Source: Dorea phocaeensis (GTDB lineage: Bacteria > Bacillota > Clostridia > Lachnospirales > Lachnospiraceae). From it: a stretch of DNA of 60,643 nucleotides. The stretch is taken from assembly GCF_900240315.1 (NCBI RefSeq), contig NZ_OEPZ01000006.1, positions 1 through 60,643 of the forward strand. Direction: 5' to 3'. The notes beneath the pieces were generated by a model, which worked only from the letters and a program-made list of their open reading frames with translations, searched no databases and was not told where the DNA came from. This document shows, in pieces, positions 1-8,427 of the stretch (position 1 is the first letter of the stretch; each line of letters begins with the position of its first letter). Made by a program: the position numbers and the translations under genes.

Positions 1-15
1 AAACTCTCGTTAAAA
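1..15 (-). rRNA. rrs: 16S rRNA, extreme 5' end (runs off the left edge)
   Basis: Read on the minus strand the first bases give AACGAGAGTTT, the usual start of 16S rRNA in Clostridia (normally continuing GATCCTGGCTCAG). Only about 11-15 nt are inside the window, so the call rests on this motif plus the rRNA-type leader and strong promoter just upstream. The exact mature 5' end cannot be fixed from sequence alone. Confidence 0.6.
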
Positions 16-215
16 ATCTCTTCCTGCTTCAAGCAGGTTAAGTTCAAGTTCGTTCCAGGTCCAAGAAAACTACTAGCTTTCTTATCCCTTTTACTGTTTT
101 AAGGTTGACATTTTAAAATGTCTGTTCCGAATAATTCTCTGAAAGAATTTTCAGGGTTGTTGTCTATTGTTTAATTATCAAGGTTCGTTTTTGTTGTTTG
201 CTCTCTTGCGACAGC
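16..215 (-). promoter_or_regulatory. rRNA operon leader
   Basis: This is the untranslated leader between the rrn promoter and the 16S 5' end, minus strand. It holds the stretch GAACCTTGATAATTAAA, which I recognise from rRNA leaders of Lachnospiraceae, and a short perfect hairpin (CCTGCTT/AAGCAGG, 23-37) close to the 16S start that may take part in precursor processing. No open reading frame here is credible. Confidence 0.55.
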
Positions 216-221
216 CATATT

Positions 222-250
222 AGATTATCACATTCAGTCGAGCTTGTCAA
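222..250 (-). promoter_or_regulatory. rrn promoter (sigma-A type)
   Basis: On the minus strand a consensus -35 TTGACA (245-250) is followed after exactly 17 nt by TAATCT (222-227). Transcription would start near 213-216 and run left into the 16S gene. The position between the cvpA terminator and the rRNA leader fits an rRNA operon promoter. Confidence 0.7.
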
Positions 251-292
251 CAACTTTTTTAAACTTTTTAAATTTCTTTGTCTTTCTTATTT

Positions 293-322
293 AAAAAGCC
301 CACTCGCTTTCCGCGGTGGACT
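293..322 (-). terminator. Rho-independent terminator after cvpA
   Basis: On the minus strand AGTCCAC and GTGGGCT form a 7-bp stem with an inner CGC/GCG pair in the loop, followed by TTTTT. It lies about 110 nt downstream of the cvpA stop codon and just before the rrn promoter, separating the two transcription units. Confidence 0.75.
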
Positions 323-434
323 TTTATATTAGCACCTTTATTTTACAGTGTCAAGCACTTTTTTACAAAAAAACTACTTTTCTTTACATTTTCTACACAA
401 CTTCTTTTCACATTCTTTTCTATCGTTTTCACAC

Positions 435-1352
435 CTATCGAATCAGCATCGCCAGCTTCATAATCGGGTTATACTCATATAATGTTTTCAGGATGTGATT
501 CGTCTCTATCATCTGATACATTCCTCTTCCTGCCGGCGTTGTATAAAGTAATGTAATAATCACAAATGCAGTCCACACAAAAAACAGTGCCCCCACAATT
601 CCTACCGCGCCTCCAGCCAGCCTGTTCAGAAAGCCAAGAACCGGAAGTGACGACACAATATCAAGCGCAAATACAATTGCTCGAAACACAATCGTAATCA
701 ACACAAATGTGCAGAGAAATGCAATCAGGTGAATGATGAGTTTCGCCAAATACTTTCCCACATACTGGGCAAACGTCTCCGCCCCTAATTCCTGATACAC
801 TTCGCCGTTGTTATTTGCCGACAACAGCTCCTTAAATATCTCCGGAAGCTCCGCCTGTTCAATTGCCTGCATCTGCAATTCTCTTGGAATTTCGGCGTTA
901 TTTATCGCTTCTTCCATTTCTTTTGAAGCTTCTCCGCTAAGACCATCTAAGATACTGCCGGATACCCCAAATTTTTCCAAATCTTCACTGGTAATATTTC
1001 CATTTAGAATATCATCAACGCTCACTCCATACTGAGCCAGCATGTCCTCTGTAACTCCAGCAGCCTCCAACACCCGCTTAACATTCTCTGCAGTAACGCT
1101 TTCTCCTTCCGGATCTGCCGCCATAGATGCCGCCTCATCTGCCATTACGCTGACTACCTCTTTTTGAATCATCTCATCCAGCGGTGTATACTCTGCAATC
1201 GCCCCCGCCACATACGGTGTCGCGAAAAACACACACACCAACGTAACCAGTGTCGTCACCAAGGACACTGCAATGCGAATGGCTCCGCGCCAGACTCCGA
1301 TTATCATTCCGATCACTAATACCGAGCTTACCATTACAAACAACCAGTTCAT
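435..1352 (-). CDS. CvpA family membrane protein
   Basis: 305 residues. The N-terminal hydrophobic segment with a glycine-rich GMIIGVWRGAIR stretch is the CvpA signature (family known from the colicin V production protein). A first pair of membrane segments (about 1-25 and 29-52) is followed by a long acidic, probably extracytoplasmic insertion (about 55-185, rich in E and D, resembling solvent-exposed helical repeats), then two or three more membrane segments towards the C-terminus. An AAGGAG ribosome site sits 6 nt upstream of the ATG, and the preceding gene ends only 9 nt away, so the two are co-transcribed. The molecular function is unknown; the large insertion is longer than in typical CvpA proteins. 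Confidence 0.75.
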   Translation of the reverse strand: MNWLFVMVSSVLVIGMIIGVWRGAIRIAVSLVTTLVTLVCVFFATPYVAGAIAEYTPLDEMIQKEVVSVMADEAASMAADPEGESVTAENVKRVLEAAGVTEDMLAQYGVSVDDILNGNITSEDLEKFGVSGSILDGLSGEASKEMEEAINNAEIPRELQMQAIEQAELPEIFKELLSANNNGEVYQELGAETFAQYVGKYLAKLIIHLIAFLCTFVLITIVFRAIVFALDIVSSLPVLGFLNRLAGGAVGIVGALFFVWTAFVIITLLYTTPAGRGMYQMIETNHILKTLYEYNPIMKLAMLIR

Positions 1353-1361
1353 AGCTTCTCC

Positions 1362-2615
1362 TTATTTTACAAGCCGTACTTTTTCCATTCCATTTGCATT
1401 CATCACAATGTACTTATTCACTCCGGCAATCGGAAAAATTTCCAAAATATTATTGTTCATTTCCCCTTCAAACTTCTGGATTCCATTTTTCATAAAAATA
1501 CTGCATTTCTTGCCGTCATACATAATCACCTGATTACCGCAGATTTTTACGTGGTTATAGTCTCCTGTGAAATCTTTTGACATAACCATCTTTCCATTGG
1601 TATTGTAAAGCCGCAGCTCATATCCTTCTTTCCCTGCATTTTTCAAAACCAGTCCAATATATTTTTCACTATGAAAGACGCTTTTGATCTCTTTCTTTAT
1701 CGAAACTTTCACCCGTTCTTTCGGTTTGTCGCCCCCTTGATAAATAACCAGACAGTTATCGCCTACCGCCACAGACACAGAATCATTCATATAAAATCCC
1801 GCTGCCATAATCGTATTCTCATATGTTTCCACAGCCACCTGGTGATCTGCCTTGTCCTCTCCCGCTTTTCCAAAGTTATAATATACGACCTTGGACGTTA
1901 TGCTGCCTGCCTGCGTATACAAATACAGCACCTGCATTGTCTCTCCATCCGAAGACAAGGTCACATCCAGTGGATAACCCGTTCCCGAAAGAGACGTTTT
2001 GTGTTCCACCAATACATTTCCTGCCGTATCATAGCACATAATTTTGGTTATCCCATCACCTTTTAAAATCGCACTGACAATTCCCTGCTTAGAAACGTTG
2101 ATCTTCTCAATCGGCATGGTGGTATGAATCTCGCCTTTGGTTCCTTCTTCCTGGAACACAACAATATCATTTCCACCTTTATCTGCTACAGCCGCCGCCT
2201 CTTCGCACACGTCAATAACCGGCGTTTTAATCTGATACGACTGGTTCCACTCTTCTTCTCCTTTTTGATTCAGATAAGCAATACCATCACGGCTGTATTT
2301 CAACACCCCATCTCCAAACTGAGCATACCCGTTATTTGCCGTTTTGCCATTTCCATAAGTATCTACCGTACGCACTTCGCTGTACGTCTGCAAATTAATC
2401 AGCAGATAAACTCCCACAACTGCTGCGATAACCGCTGCTGCAATCAGGATAACCTTCCTTCTGAATTTTATTTTACGTTTTCTGATTTCTTCCTCCATGT
2501 CTGGAAGCCTGCCATCCTCACTGTTAAGTTCATCCATAATTCTATCGATAATCTCATCCGTTGGATCTTCTGGTTCCCGTACTACATGGAAATTCCTATT
2601 CTTCCGGTGTAACAT
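1362..2615 (-). CDS. DUF5711-like membrane-anchored beta-propeller protein
   Basis: 417 residues. A cytoplasmic N-terminus rich in acidic and basic residues (1-50) precedes one membrane segment (about 53-75). The rest is an extracytoplasmic domain of repeated beta strands with G-x-W/Y and D-G-x patterns (for example YLNQKGEEEW near 110), like PQQ/WD-type propellers. I recognise this as the DUF5711 type common in Lachnospiraceae. Function is unknown; the architecture suggests an envelope-associated sensor or scaffold. GAGAGGG serves as ribosome site. It is the first gene before cvpA and follows a repeat-rich promoter region (2640-2820). Confidence 0.6.
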   Translation of the reverse strand: MLHRKNRNFHVVREPEDPTDEIIDRIMDELNSEDGRLPDMEEEIRKRKIKFRRKVILIAAAVIAAVVGVYLLINLQTYSEVRTVDTYGNGKTANNGYAQFGDGVLKYSRDGIAYLNQKGEEEWNQSYQIKTPVIDVCEEAAAVADKGGNDIVVFQEEGTKGEIHTTMPIEKINVSKQGIVSAILKGDGITKIMCYDTAGNVLVEHKTSLSGTGYPLDVTLSSDGETMQVLYLYTQAGSITSKVVYYNFGKAGEDKADHQVAVETYENTIMAAGFYMNDSVSVAVGDNCLVIYQGGDKPKERVKVSIKKEIKSVFHSEKYIGLVLKNAGKEGYELRLYNTNGKMVMSKDFTGDYNHVKICGNQVIMYDGKKCSIFMKNGIQKFEGEMNNNILEIFPIAGVNKYIVMNANGMEKVRLVK

Positions 2616-2646
2616 CTGTATTCCCTCTCAAAGTTTCAAGCCGTAG

Positions 2647-2813
2647 CTTGGATTGCATATAGCGCAATCATTATACCACAATGCGCAGAAAAGGAAGCAC
2701 CCGCAAGGGTATTTACTTTTCAAGCTGTGGCTTGCCTGGTATAATCTGTCACGAATGTGGCAGCAAGCCGAGGAATCGGCTTGGATTGCATGTAGTGCAA
2801 TCATTATACCACA
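2647..2813 (-). repeat. Pair of 34-bp direct repeats carrying -10 boxes, with small hairpins between
   Basis: Segments 2647-2680 and 2780-2813 match at 32 of 34 positions. On the minus strand each contains TGGTATAAT, a consensus extended -10 (TATAAT at 2670-2675 and 2803-2808), followed by a GATTGC/GCAATC hairpin. Between them lie further short hairpins of the CAAGC/GCTTG type (2721-2734, 2764-2783). The copy at 2670 is placed to drive the DUF5711-like gene; the other lies just after the LysM gene stop. Confidence 0.6.
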
Positions 2814-2820
2814 CTTCTTT

Positions 2821-3861
2821 TTATGGTAATAGTAATTTTTGCCCGATATAAATCAGGTTTCCATCTGACAATCCGTTCATCCTGCAGATTGCATCTACAT
2901 GGGATGCATCCCCGTACACTTTTTCACTGATTCGATCCAGTGTATCTCCTTTGACCACCTCATAATACTCTTCGTCTCCCAGTTGCTCCTGCACCGTCGA
3001 AATTTCCGGCACCGTTCCTGTTTTCTGCACACTCTGAGTGTCTTTCTTGCTTTCTTTCCCGGAGAGCGTTTCCGCTTTTTGCTTTGGCTCTGTCACTGTC
3101 TGCGACAACGTTTCCAGTGACGTCTGAACCGCTTCCATTTTATCGTAATTGTTCATGGTTGAGATACCCATCGCCAATACTACTACAATCAGCAGTATGC
3201 TCGCAGCATATACAAATCTGGAATTTTGATGATGCTCTTTTGCTTCCAGCTGCTCCCTTATGGCACTGCGAAAATCCTTTGCAGCTCGATCCTCAACCAC
3301 TTCACTGGGTGTCACGCCGATCTGTCGTCTTGCATGAATCATATAATTTTGCATATCGGGATTCTTTTCATAATAAATATAATGTCCGCCCATCTGCATT
3401 AGTTCCCCGAACTTATAGGCGTAGAATACTTCCTCATTCTCCACAGCATCCTTGTGAATGAAAATGCTGTTTGCTTTTGCAAAGAAACGCTCGTGAATTC
3501 TCGCCGCCTCCTGCTCCTGCCCCATCAGATTACCGCTCTCAATCAGGCACCATCCAATCGTCTGACAGGTTGGAAAATGCTCTTTCCGAAGTTCTTCCGC
3601 TCGATCTGACGCTTCAATATCAAACTCCAACTTCCCATTTTCTGTTTTCACTTCTTCCACCCGAACCGCCCCGGATATGTAAACGACTTCCTGCCCTTCC
3701 TGCGTCACAATCTCCCCGGCAAGTACCGCCATCACCGGCTCTTTTGCCGCTTTTTCTTTTAGCTGGTTCAGATAGGTATCTACATAATCTTCCACATAGA
3801 TCTTGGGTTCATCGCTCACATTTCCTATCTGCCTTACATTTTTCGGAAATTGTCTTTCCAT
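2821..3861 (-). CDS. Membrane protein with C-terminal LysM domain
   Basis: 346 residues. Residues 1-200 form a soluble, presumably cytoplasmic domain with a beta-rich region (VMAVLAGEIV, VVYISGAVRV, TIGWCLIES) that loosely recalls MPN/JAB-like folds; I see no convincing metal-binding motif. One membrane segment follows at about 217-234, then a low-complexity S/T/K/E linker and a LysM domain at about 300-345 (YYEVVKGDTLDRISEKVYGD and the final IYIGQKLLLP). LysM domains bind peptidoglycan, so the C-terminus is probably outside. A cell-wall-tethered role is inferred; the N-terminal activity is unknown. Confidence 0.7.
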   Translation of the reverse strand: MERQFPKNVRQIGNVSDEPKIYVEDYVDTYLNQLKEKAAKEPVMAVLAGEIVTQEGQEVVYISGAVRVEEVKTENGKLEFDIEASDRAEELRKEHFPTCQTIGWCLIESGNLMGQEQEAARIHERFFAKANSIFIHKDAVENEEVFYAYKFGELMQMGGHYIYYEKNPDMQNYMIHARRQIGVTPSEVVEDRAAKDFRSAIREQLEAKEHHQNSRFVYAASILLIVVVLAMGISTMNNYDKMEAVQTSLETLSQTVTEPKQKAETLSGKESKKDTQSVQKTGTVPEISTVQEQLGDEEYYEVVKGDTLDRISEKVYGDASHVDAICRMNGLSDGNLIYIGQKLLLP

Positions 3862-3966
3862 ATACTATCACCTCATCTGCATATTTTTGCTTATGATAGC
3901 ATATGACTTTTGCGGAATTTAGCGGTTGATGGAGCCTGTCCATTGGAAATTTACGGCAGAGTCTCT

Positions 3967-4464
3967 CTATTTTCGACGGCTTGTCTCACAGGCGCCGCAA
4001 TACTTGTCTGTCAGCGTCGTAATCCATCCTTCTTTTGTCCTCGGCACCCCAAAAAGTGTCACCGGCCACATGTGATTCCGAATAATATCTATTTCTACCG
4101 GATTCAAATCAAAAAATTTGCGCGCATTCTGATACGCTTTCTCCGGATGTGTTATGCCATGAAACCGATCGCCCGTCTTCGCCGCATGGGTATGCCAATC
4201 ATACAAGAACAGATCATGGAGCATCCCGCCTCTTGCCGCCGACTTAGCATCTAATTTCAGGAAGCGGCACCATTGATAATTATAGTACGCTACGTTCATG
4301 CAATGCTGATAGCAGTTCGTACTCCCATGATGGGGATAAAGCTTCATCCGAAGCACAACCGGATGCCGTGCAATATCCTTTACTTCCTGATAAAATTCAT
4401 TCTTCCACGCCTGACGCTTCCGTTTTAACCTTCGCGCCGCAGATAACCGAAATTCTCTTAACAT
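3967..4464 (-). CDS. HD-domain phosphohydrolase
   Basis: 165 residues. HD-superfamily metal ligands are visible: histidines in YPHHGSTNCYQHCMNV (about 43-57), the HD doublet in GGMLHDLFLYDW (about 79-90), and later histidines in FHGITHPEKA and IRNHMWP. The family hydrolyses nucleotides or other phosphorylated substrates using a divalent metal; the substrate here cannot be read from sequence. GGTGGGA precedes the ATG. It is transcribed alone or with the LysM gene 105 nt downstream. Confidence 0.75.
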   Translation of the reverse strand: MLREFRLSAARRLKRKRQAWKNEFYQEVKDIARHPVVLRMKLYPHHGSTNCYQHCMNVAYYNYQWCRFLKLDAKSAARGGMLHDLFLYDWHTHAAKTGDRFHGITHPEKAYQNARKFFDLNPVEIDIIRNHMWPVTLFGVPRTKEGWITTLTDKYCGACETSRRK

Positions 4465-4521
4465 CTTTTCTCTCTTCCCACCTTTGATGCCCCTATTTTA
4501 CCATTTGATCTCCACTATTGC

Positions 4522-4571
4522 AAATAGCTGCACCATCCAGCGCATGATTTCGCCGAATGGTGCAGCTATTT
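4522..4571 (-). terminator. Terminator after the transketolase operon
   Basis: AAATAGCTGCACCAT (from 4522) pairs with ATGGTGCAGCTATTT (4557-4571), giving a stem of about 14 bp with a 21-nt loop. It sits 29 nt after the stop of the transketolase C-terminal gene. The T tract is clearer on the plus strand (ATTTTTA), so the hairpin may act in both directions. Confidence 0.65.
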
Positions 4572-4599
4572 TTACACGGATTCCTTGTGGAACCTTAAA

Positions 4600-5541
4600 T
4601 TATTTTACGAATGCTTTTACTTTTTCATAAATGCTGTCGCTGTCAAGTCCGTACTTCTTAATCAGCTCTGCTGCTGGTCCAGACTCTCCATATACGTCGT
4701 TTACTCCGATTTTCAATACTTTCGCCGGAGCTTTTTCTGCAACCACATCACAAACAGCGCTTCCCAGTCCGCCGATTACAGAATGCTCTTCTGCTGTTAC
4801 GATCTTGCCTGTCTTTGCTGCTGCTTTGATGACTGCTTCTTCATCTAATGGTTTGATGGTGTGCATATTGATCACTTCTGCACTGATTCCATCTGCTTCC
4901 AGCTTCTCTGCTGCTGCTAAGGATTCAGATACGGTAAGACCAGTTGCAATGATTGTTACATCTGTTCCTTCCCGGAGTGTAATTGCTTTTCCAATCTCGA
5001 ATTTATAATCTGGATGATCATTAATTACCGGAACTGCTGCTCTTCCAAAACGCATATAAACCGGTCCTACATGCTCGTAAGCTACTTTTACTGCCGCTTT
5101 TGCTTCGATATCATCACTTGGATTCAGTACTACCATTCCAGGAATCGTACGCATCAGTGCAATATCTTCGTTACACTGGTGAGTTGCTCCGTCTTCTCCT
5201 ACGGAAATACTTGCGTGTGTTGCACCGATCTTTACATTCAACTTCGGATATCCAATAGAGTTACGTACCTGCTCAAATGCACGTCCTGCTGCAAACATTG
5301 CAAAAGAACTTGCAAATGGAACTTTTCCGGTTGCAGCGATTCCTGCTGCCACTCCCATCATATTACACTCTGCGATTCCACAGTCAATGTGACGCTCCGG
5401 AAATGCCTTCTTGAACATTCCTGTCTTTGTTGCTGCTGCAAGGTCTGCATCTAATACTACTACATCGTCATGCTCTTTTCCCAGTTCAACCAGAGCATTT
5501 CCGTAGCTTTCTCTTGTTGCGATCTTCTTTACTTCTGACAT
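4600..5541 (-). CDS. Transketolase, C-terminal subunit
   Basis: 313 residues, corresponding to the pyrimidine-binding and C-terminal domains of transketolase. Motifs: CGIAECNMMGVAAGIA (about 54-69) holds the catalytic glutamate that activates the thiamine diphosphate ring; GEDGATHQ and MRFGRAAVP follow; the C-terminal domain contains TGLTVSESLAAAEKL and HSVIGGLGSAV. It works with the adjacent N-terminal subunit in the non-oxidative pentose phosphate pathway, moving two-carbon units between sugar phosphates in the cytoplasm. The ATG lies inside the end of the upstream gene (13-nt overlap), which indicates translational coupling and equal production. Splitting of transketolase into two chains is usual in Clostridia. 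Confidence 0.92.
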   Translation of the reverse strand: MSEVKKIATRESYGNALVELGKEHDDVVVLDADLAAATKTGMFKKAFPERHIDCGIAECNMMGVAAGIAATGKVPFASSFAMFAAGRAFEQVRNSIGYPKLNVKIGATHASISVGEDGATHQCNEDIALMRTIPGMVVLNPSDDIEAKAAVKVAYEHVGPVYMRFGRAAVPVINDHPDYKFEIGKAITLREGTDVTIIATGLTVSESLAAAEKLEADGISAEVINMHTIKPLDEEAVIKAAAKTGKIVTAEEHSVIGGLGSAVCDVVAEKAPAKVLKIGVNDVYGESGPAAELIKKYGLDSDSIYEKVKAFVK

Positions 5542-6365
5542 AATGCTTCCCCCACTTTCTCTAAATCTGCCATTGCAGTCTCATACTGCTCGTCGTTTGG
5601 AGCAGCTCCATGCCAGGATGCCTGGTTTTCCATGAAGGAAACACCTTTTCCTTTGACTGTCTTCGCAATAATTGCAGTTGGACATCCCTTGGTTGCTTTT
5701 GCTTCTTTAAATGCAGCGTCAAGTGCATCAAAGTCATGTCCGTCAACATTGATTACATGGAAGTTAAATGCCTCGAATTTCTGATCAATCGGGTATGGAG
5801 AGTTTACTTCATCAATTGCTCCGTCAATCTGAAGATTGTTGTTATCTACGATGACAACCAGGTTGTCCAGTTTACGGTGAGCTGCCAGCATTGCTGCCTC
5901 CCATACCTGTCCTTCCTGAATTTCTCCATCACCAAGCAGGGTATATACTCGGTAGCTGTCTCCGGAAAGTTTTGCAGACAGAGCCATTCCTACTGCTGCA
6001 GAGATTCCCTGTCCCAGAGAACCACTGGACATATCCACACCTGGAATATGTTTCATATCCGGATGTCCCTGCAGATAAGATCCTACTTTTCTTAAGGTAG
6101 TCAGATCTTCTACTGGGAAAAATCCACGGTTCGCTAATGTCGCATAGTATCCCGGCGCAGTATGTCCTTTGGATAATACGAAACGGTCACGATCCGCTTT
6201 CTTTGGATCCTTCGGATCAATATTCATTTCTTCAAAATAAAGATATGTATAAATATCTGCTGCAGACAAAGATCCGCCCGGATGACCGGATTTTGCACTG
6301 TGAACTGCTGTCACGGCACCCTTGCGGACTTCATTTGCCGCCTTCATCAACTCTAACTTGTTCAT
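5529..6365 (-). CDS. Transketolase, N-terminal (thiamine diphosphate-binding) subunit
   Basis: 278 residues. AKSGHPGGSLSAADI (about 24-38) and GHTAPGYYA are characteristic of the N-terminal transketolase half. LGDGEIQEGQVWEA (about 144-157) followed by DNNNLQIDG is the GDG...N thiamine diphosphate/Mg binding motif. It forms one active site with the C-terminal subunit encoded by the overlapping downstream gene. It follows transaldolase by 65 nt on the same strand, so the three genes make a pentose-phosphate operon. GGAGGAACACC gives a strong ribosome site before ATG. Confidence 0.93.
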   Translation of the reverse strand: MNKLELMKAANEVRKGAVTAVHSAKSGHPGGSLSAADIYTYLYFEEMNIDPKDPKKADRDRFVLSKGHTAPGYYATLANRGFFPVEDLTTLRKVGSYLQGHPDMKHIPGVDMSSGSLGQGISAAVGMALSAKLSGDSYRVYTLLGDGEIQEGQVWEAAMLAAHRKLDNLVVIVDNNNLQIDGAIDEVNSPYPIDQKFEAFNFHVINVDGHDFDALDAAFKEAKATKGCPTAIIAKTVKGKGVSFMENQASWHGAAPNDEQYETAMADLEKVGEALCQK

Positions 6366-6430
6366 GGTGTTCCTCCTAGTTTTATAATTCTATCTCTTTA
6401 ATATATAGCATAACTTAGCTTTCGTGGCAA

Positions 6431-7084
6431 CTATTCACCAAAAACAGCCTTGTAGTCTGCCTGGAATTTTTCAATTCCTGCATCTGTCAGCGGATGCTCT
6501 GTCATTTTCTCGATTACTGCATATGGTACTGTTGCAATATCAGCGCCTGCCAGTGCGCAGTCTGTTACATGCATTGGGTGACGAACGCTTGCTGCAATAA
6601 TCTCTGTCTTAATTCCTGCAATCTTGAAGATCTCTGCGATCTCTGCAATCAGATCTGTACCTCTTACAGAAATGTCATCCAGACGTCCCAGGAATGGAGA
6701 TACATAAGTTGCTCCTGCTCTTGCAGCAAGAAGTGCCTGATTTGCAGTAAAGATCAATGTTACGTTTGTCTTGATTCCTTCAGATGTCAGCTGTTTGCAG
6801 GCTTTCAGTCCTTCTACGGTCATTGGAATCTTTACAACCATGTTTGGATGAATCTTAGCGATTTCTCTTCCTTCTTTGATCATGCCTTCTGCATCTGTTG
6901 TAGTTGCCTTTACCTCTCCGCTGATTGGTCCATCTACGATAGATGCGATCTCTGCGATTACTTCTTCAAATACTCTTCCTTCTTTTGCAATCAGAGACGG
7001 GTTAGTGGTTACTCCACAGATTACACCCATATCATTTGCTTTTTTAATATCCTCTACCTTTGCTGTGTCAATAAAAAATTTCAT
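6431..7084 (-). CDS. tal: Transaldolase (small TalC/MipB type)
   Basis: 217 residues, the length of the small transaldolase/fructose-6-phosphate aldolase family. Start [11 protein letters not shown] and GVTTNPSLI are family motifs; the Schiff-base lysine is K85 in VVKIPMT. Two positions known to separate true transaldolases from fructose-6-phosphate aldolases read E57 (SGEVKAT) and F131 ([10 protein letters not shown]); the aldolase has Gln and Tyr there, so transaldolase activity is expected. It moves a dihydroxyacetone unit in the non-oxidative pentose phosphate pathway. First gene of the operon with the two transketolase genes, behind the promoter at 7159-7187. Confidence 0.92.
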   Translation of the reverse strand: MKFFIDTAKVEDIKKANDMGVICGVTTNPSLIAKEGRVFEEVIAEIASIVDGPISGEVKATTTDAEGMIKEGREIAKIHPNMVVKIPMTVEGLKACKQLTSEGIKTNVTLIFTANQALLAARAGATYVSPFLGRLDDISVRGTDLIAEIAEIFKIAGIKTEIIAASVRHPMHVTDCALAGADIATVPYAVIEKMTEHPLTDAGIEKFQADYKAVFGE

Positions 7085-7158
7085 TTTTGACTTCCTCCTC
7101 TTATCTTATCTTTTTACGATTTTTTTCAGACATTCCTGTGCAGTCTTCTATGTCTAAA

Positions 7159-7187
7159 ATTATAGTCGTGTAATAAGATTCGGTCAA
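7159..7187 (-). promoter_or_regulatory. Promoter of the transaldolase-transketolase operon
   Basis: Minus strand: -35 TTGACC (7182-7187), 17-nt spacer, -10 TATAAT (7159-7164). This is the best promoter in the interval between the LacI-type gene and transaldolase and would give a leader of about 70 nt. Confidence 0.75.
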
Positions 7188-7200
7188 TAGCACCTTGTTT

Positions 7201-7310
7201 TTATTAGTAATTTTATTTATTAATTTTTCGTATTTATTAATAATTTTCATACCCGTTTTTCAATTTTACTATGGTTTTTTGATTGGTTGAGCATTATTAT
7301 TAGTAATAAT
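7201..7310. promoter_or_regulatory. Three TTATTARTAAT sites, candidate operators
   Basis: The 11-mer TTATTARTAAT occurs at 7201-7211, 7234-7244 and 7297-7307; the last is embedded in a perfect 7+1+7 inverted repeat (ATTATTA-G-TAATAAT, 7296-7310). All lie just upstream of the transaldolase promoter and directly after the LacI-type regulator gene. They may bind that regulator, but the sites lack the central CG typical of LacI operators and the region is very AT-rich, so chance or another regulator is possible. Confidence 0.35.
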
Positions 7311-7329
7311 TTTTCAAAACAAATTAATT

Positions 7330-8427
7330 TTATTTTTTCTTCCTGGTATTTGCCGGTCCCGTAGTCCCCCGTACAATCAGCTTCGGCTCATACTCAACGT
7401 GATAGGTACTGATCGGTTCCAGCTCTGAGTATCGGCTGTTCTGGGATGCCATTTTCTTCATAATAATGTCACAGGCATCTCGCCCTTTGAAGATCACGAA
7501 ATGTTCAATGGTCGTTAGTTCCACCTTATGCATCCGCGCAAACAATGTGTTATCACATCCCATCACCGACACCTCTGACGGCACCTTGATCTTCGCCTCG
7601 TGGAGCGCGTCCAGCACGCCAAATGCAATCATGTCGTTTAGTCCTGCGATCGCTGTCACATTCTTGTTTTCCGAAAGCAATTCCTTCGTCAGATCATATC
7701 CAATCTTGTACTCAGAATCAATGTGGGCCACATCTAAATCAATTTCCTCATCGGCCGCCTTGATAATCACCTGTTCCTTCAGGCCTGCTTTCTCAAACTC
7801 TTTTAAGAATCCTTCTACCCGTTTGGAACGCTGTTTCTGCCGAATGGTAAGAGGCGGAGCTATATAGGCCACCTTCCGGTGTCCCAGCTCCAGAAGATGT
7901 CTGGCCATAATTCTTCCAAGCTTGGAATTATCAAGCTCCACAGCATCGACATTCATCTTTTCATTCTGATTATTAACGACGGCTACCGGAATCTGTTCTG
8001 CAAGTTCTTCCACCATCCCCATAAAACAATGACTGGGATTACAGGTATAGATAATTCCAAGCGGACGAAGCTCCCACATCATCTTCAGATAGCGTTCTTC
8101 CATCTTCAGATCTCTCTGGGTATTGCATACAAAAAGTCCAAAGCCCTGCTCTTTCGCCCTGGACTCAATTCCCTGCAAAAGCATTACATAATATGGGTTT
8201 GTAAGATTGGAACAAAATACCACCAGAAGCTTTTCCCGTTTTGCGCCCTTCCTAGTCTTGCGCCCCGGCGGAACGTAGCCCAGTTCTTTGGCGGCTCGTT
8301 CCACTTTTTCCACGGTTTCTCTGGAAAATGATACATTATGCCGTTTGTTAAGCACCATGGAAACGGTAGCCTGAGATACCCCTGCCGCCTTCGCAATATC
8401 GGTAGATGTCACCTTGTTCTTCTTCAT
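7330..8427 (-). CDS. LacI-family transcriptional regulator
   Basis: 365 residues. An N-terminal helix-turn-helix (VTSTDIAKAAGVSQATVSMVLNKR broken as residues 6-29) and hinge helix are followed by a periplasmic-binding-protein-like effector domain (VVFCSNLTNPYYVML; IAGLNDMIAFGVLDAL; SVMGCDNT). The basic linker PGRKTRKGAKREK and the basic C-terminal tail are longer than usual. The protein probably senses a sugar or sugar phosphate and controls the adjoining pentose-phosphate operon; this is inferred from position only. Its ATG overlaps the recR stop in a TAATG arrangement, so it is translated from the recR transcript. Confidence 0.88.
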   Translation of the reverse strand: MKKNKVTSTDIAKAAGVSQATVSMVLNKRHNVSFSRETVEKVERAAKELGYVPPGRKTRKGAKREKLLVVFCSNLTNPYYVMLLQGIESRAKEQGFGLFVCNTQRDLKMEERYLKMMWELRPLGIIYTCNPSHCFMGMVEELAEQIPVAVVNNQNEKMNVDAVELDNSKLGRIMARHLLELGHRKVAYIAPPLTIRQKQRSKRVEGFLKEFEKAGLKEQVIIKAADEEIDLDVAHIDSEYKIGYDLTKELLSENKNVTAIAGLNDMIAFGVLDALHEAKIKVPSEVSVMGCDNTLFARMHKVELTTIEHFVIFKGRDACDIIMKKMASQNSRYSELEPISTYHVEYEPKLIVRGTTGPANTRKKK

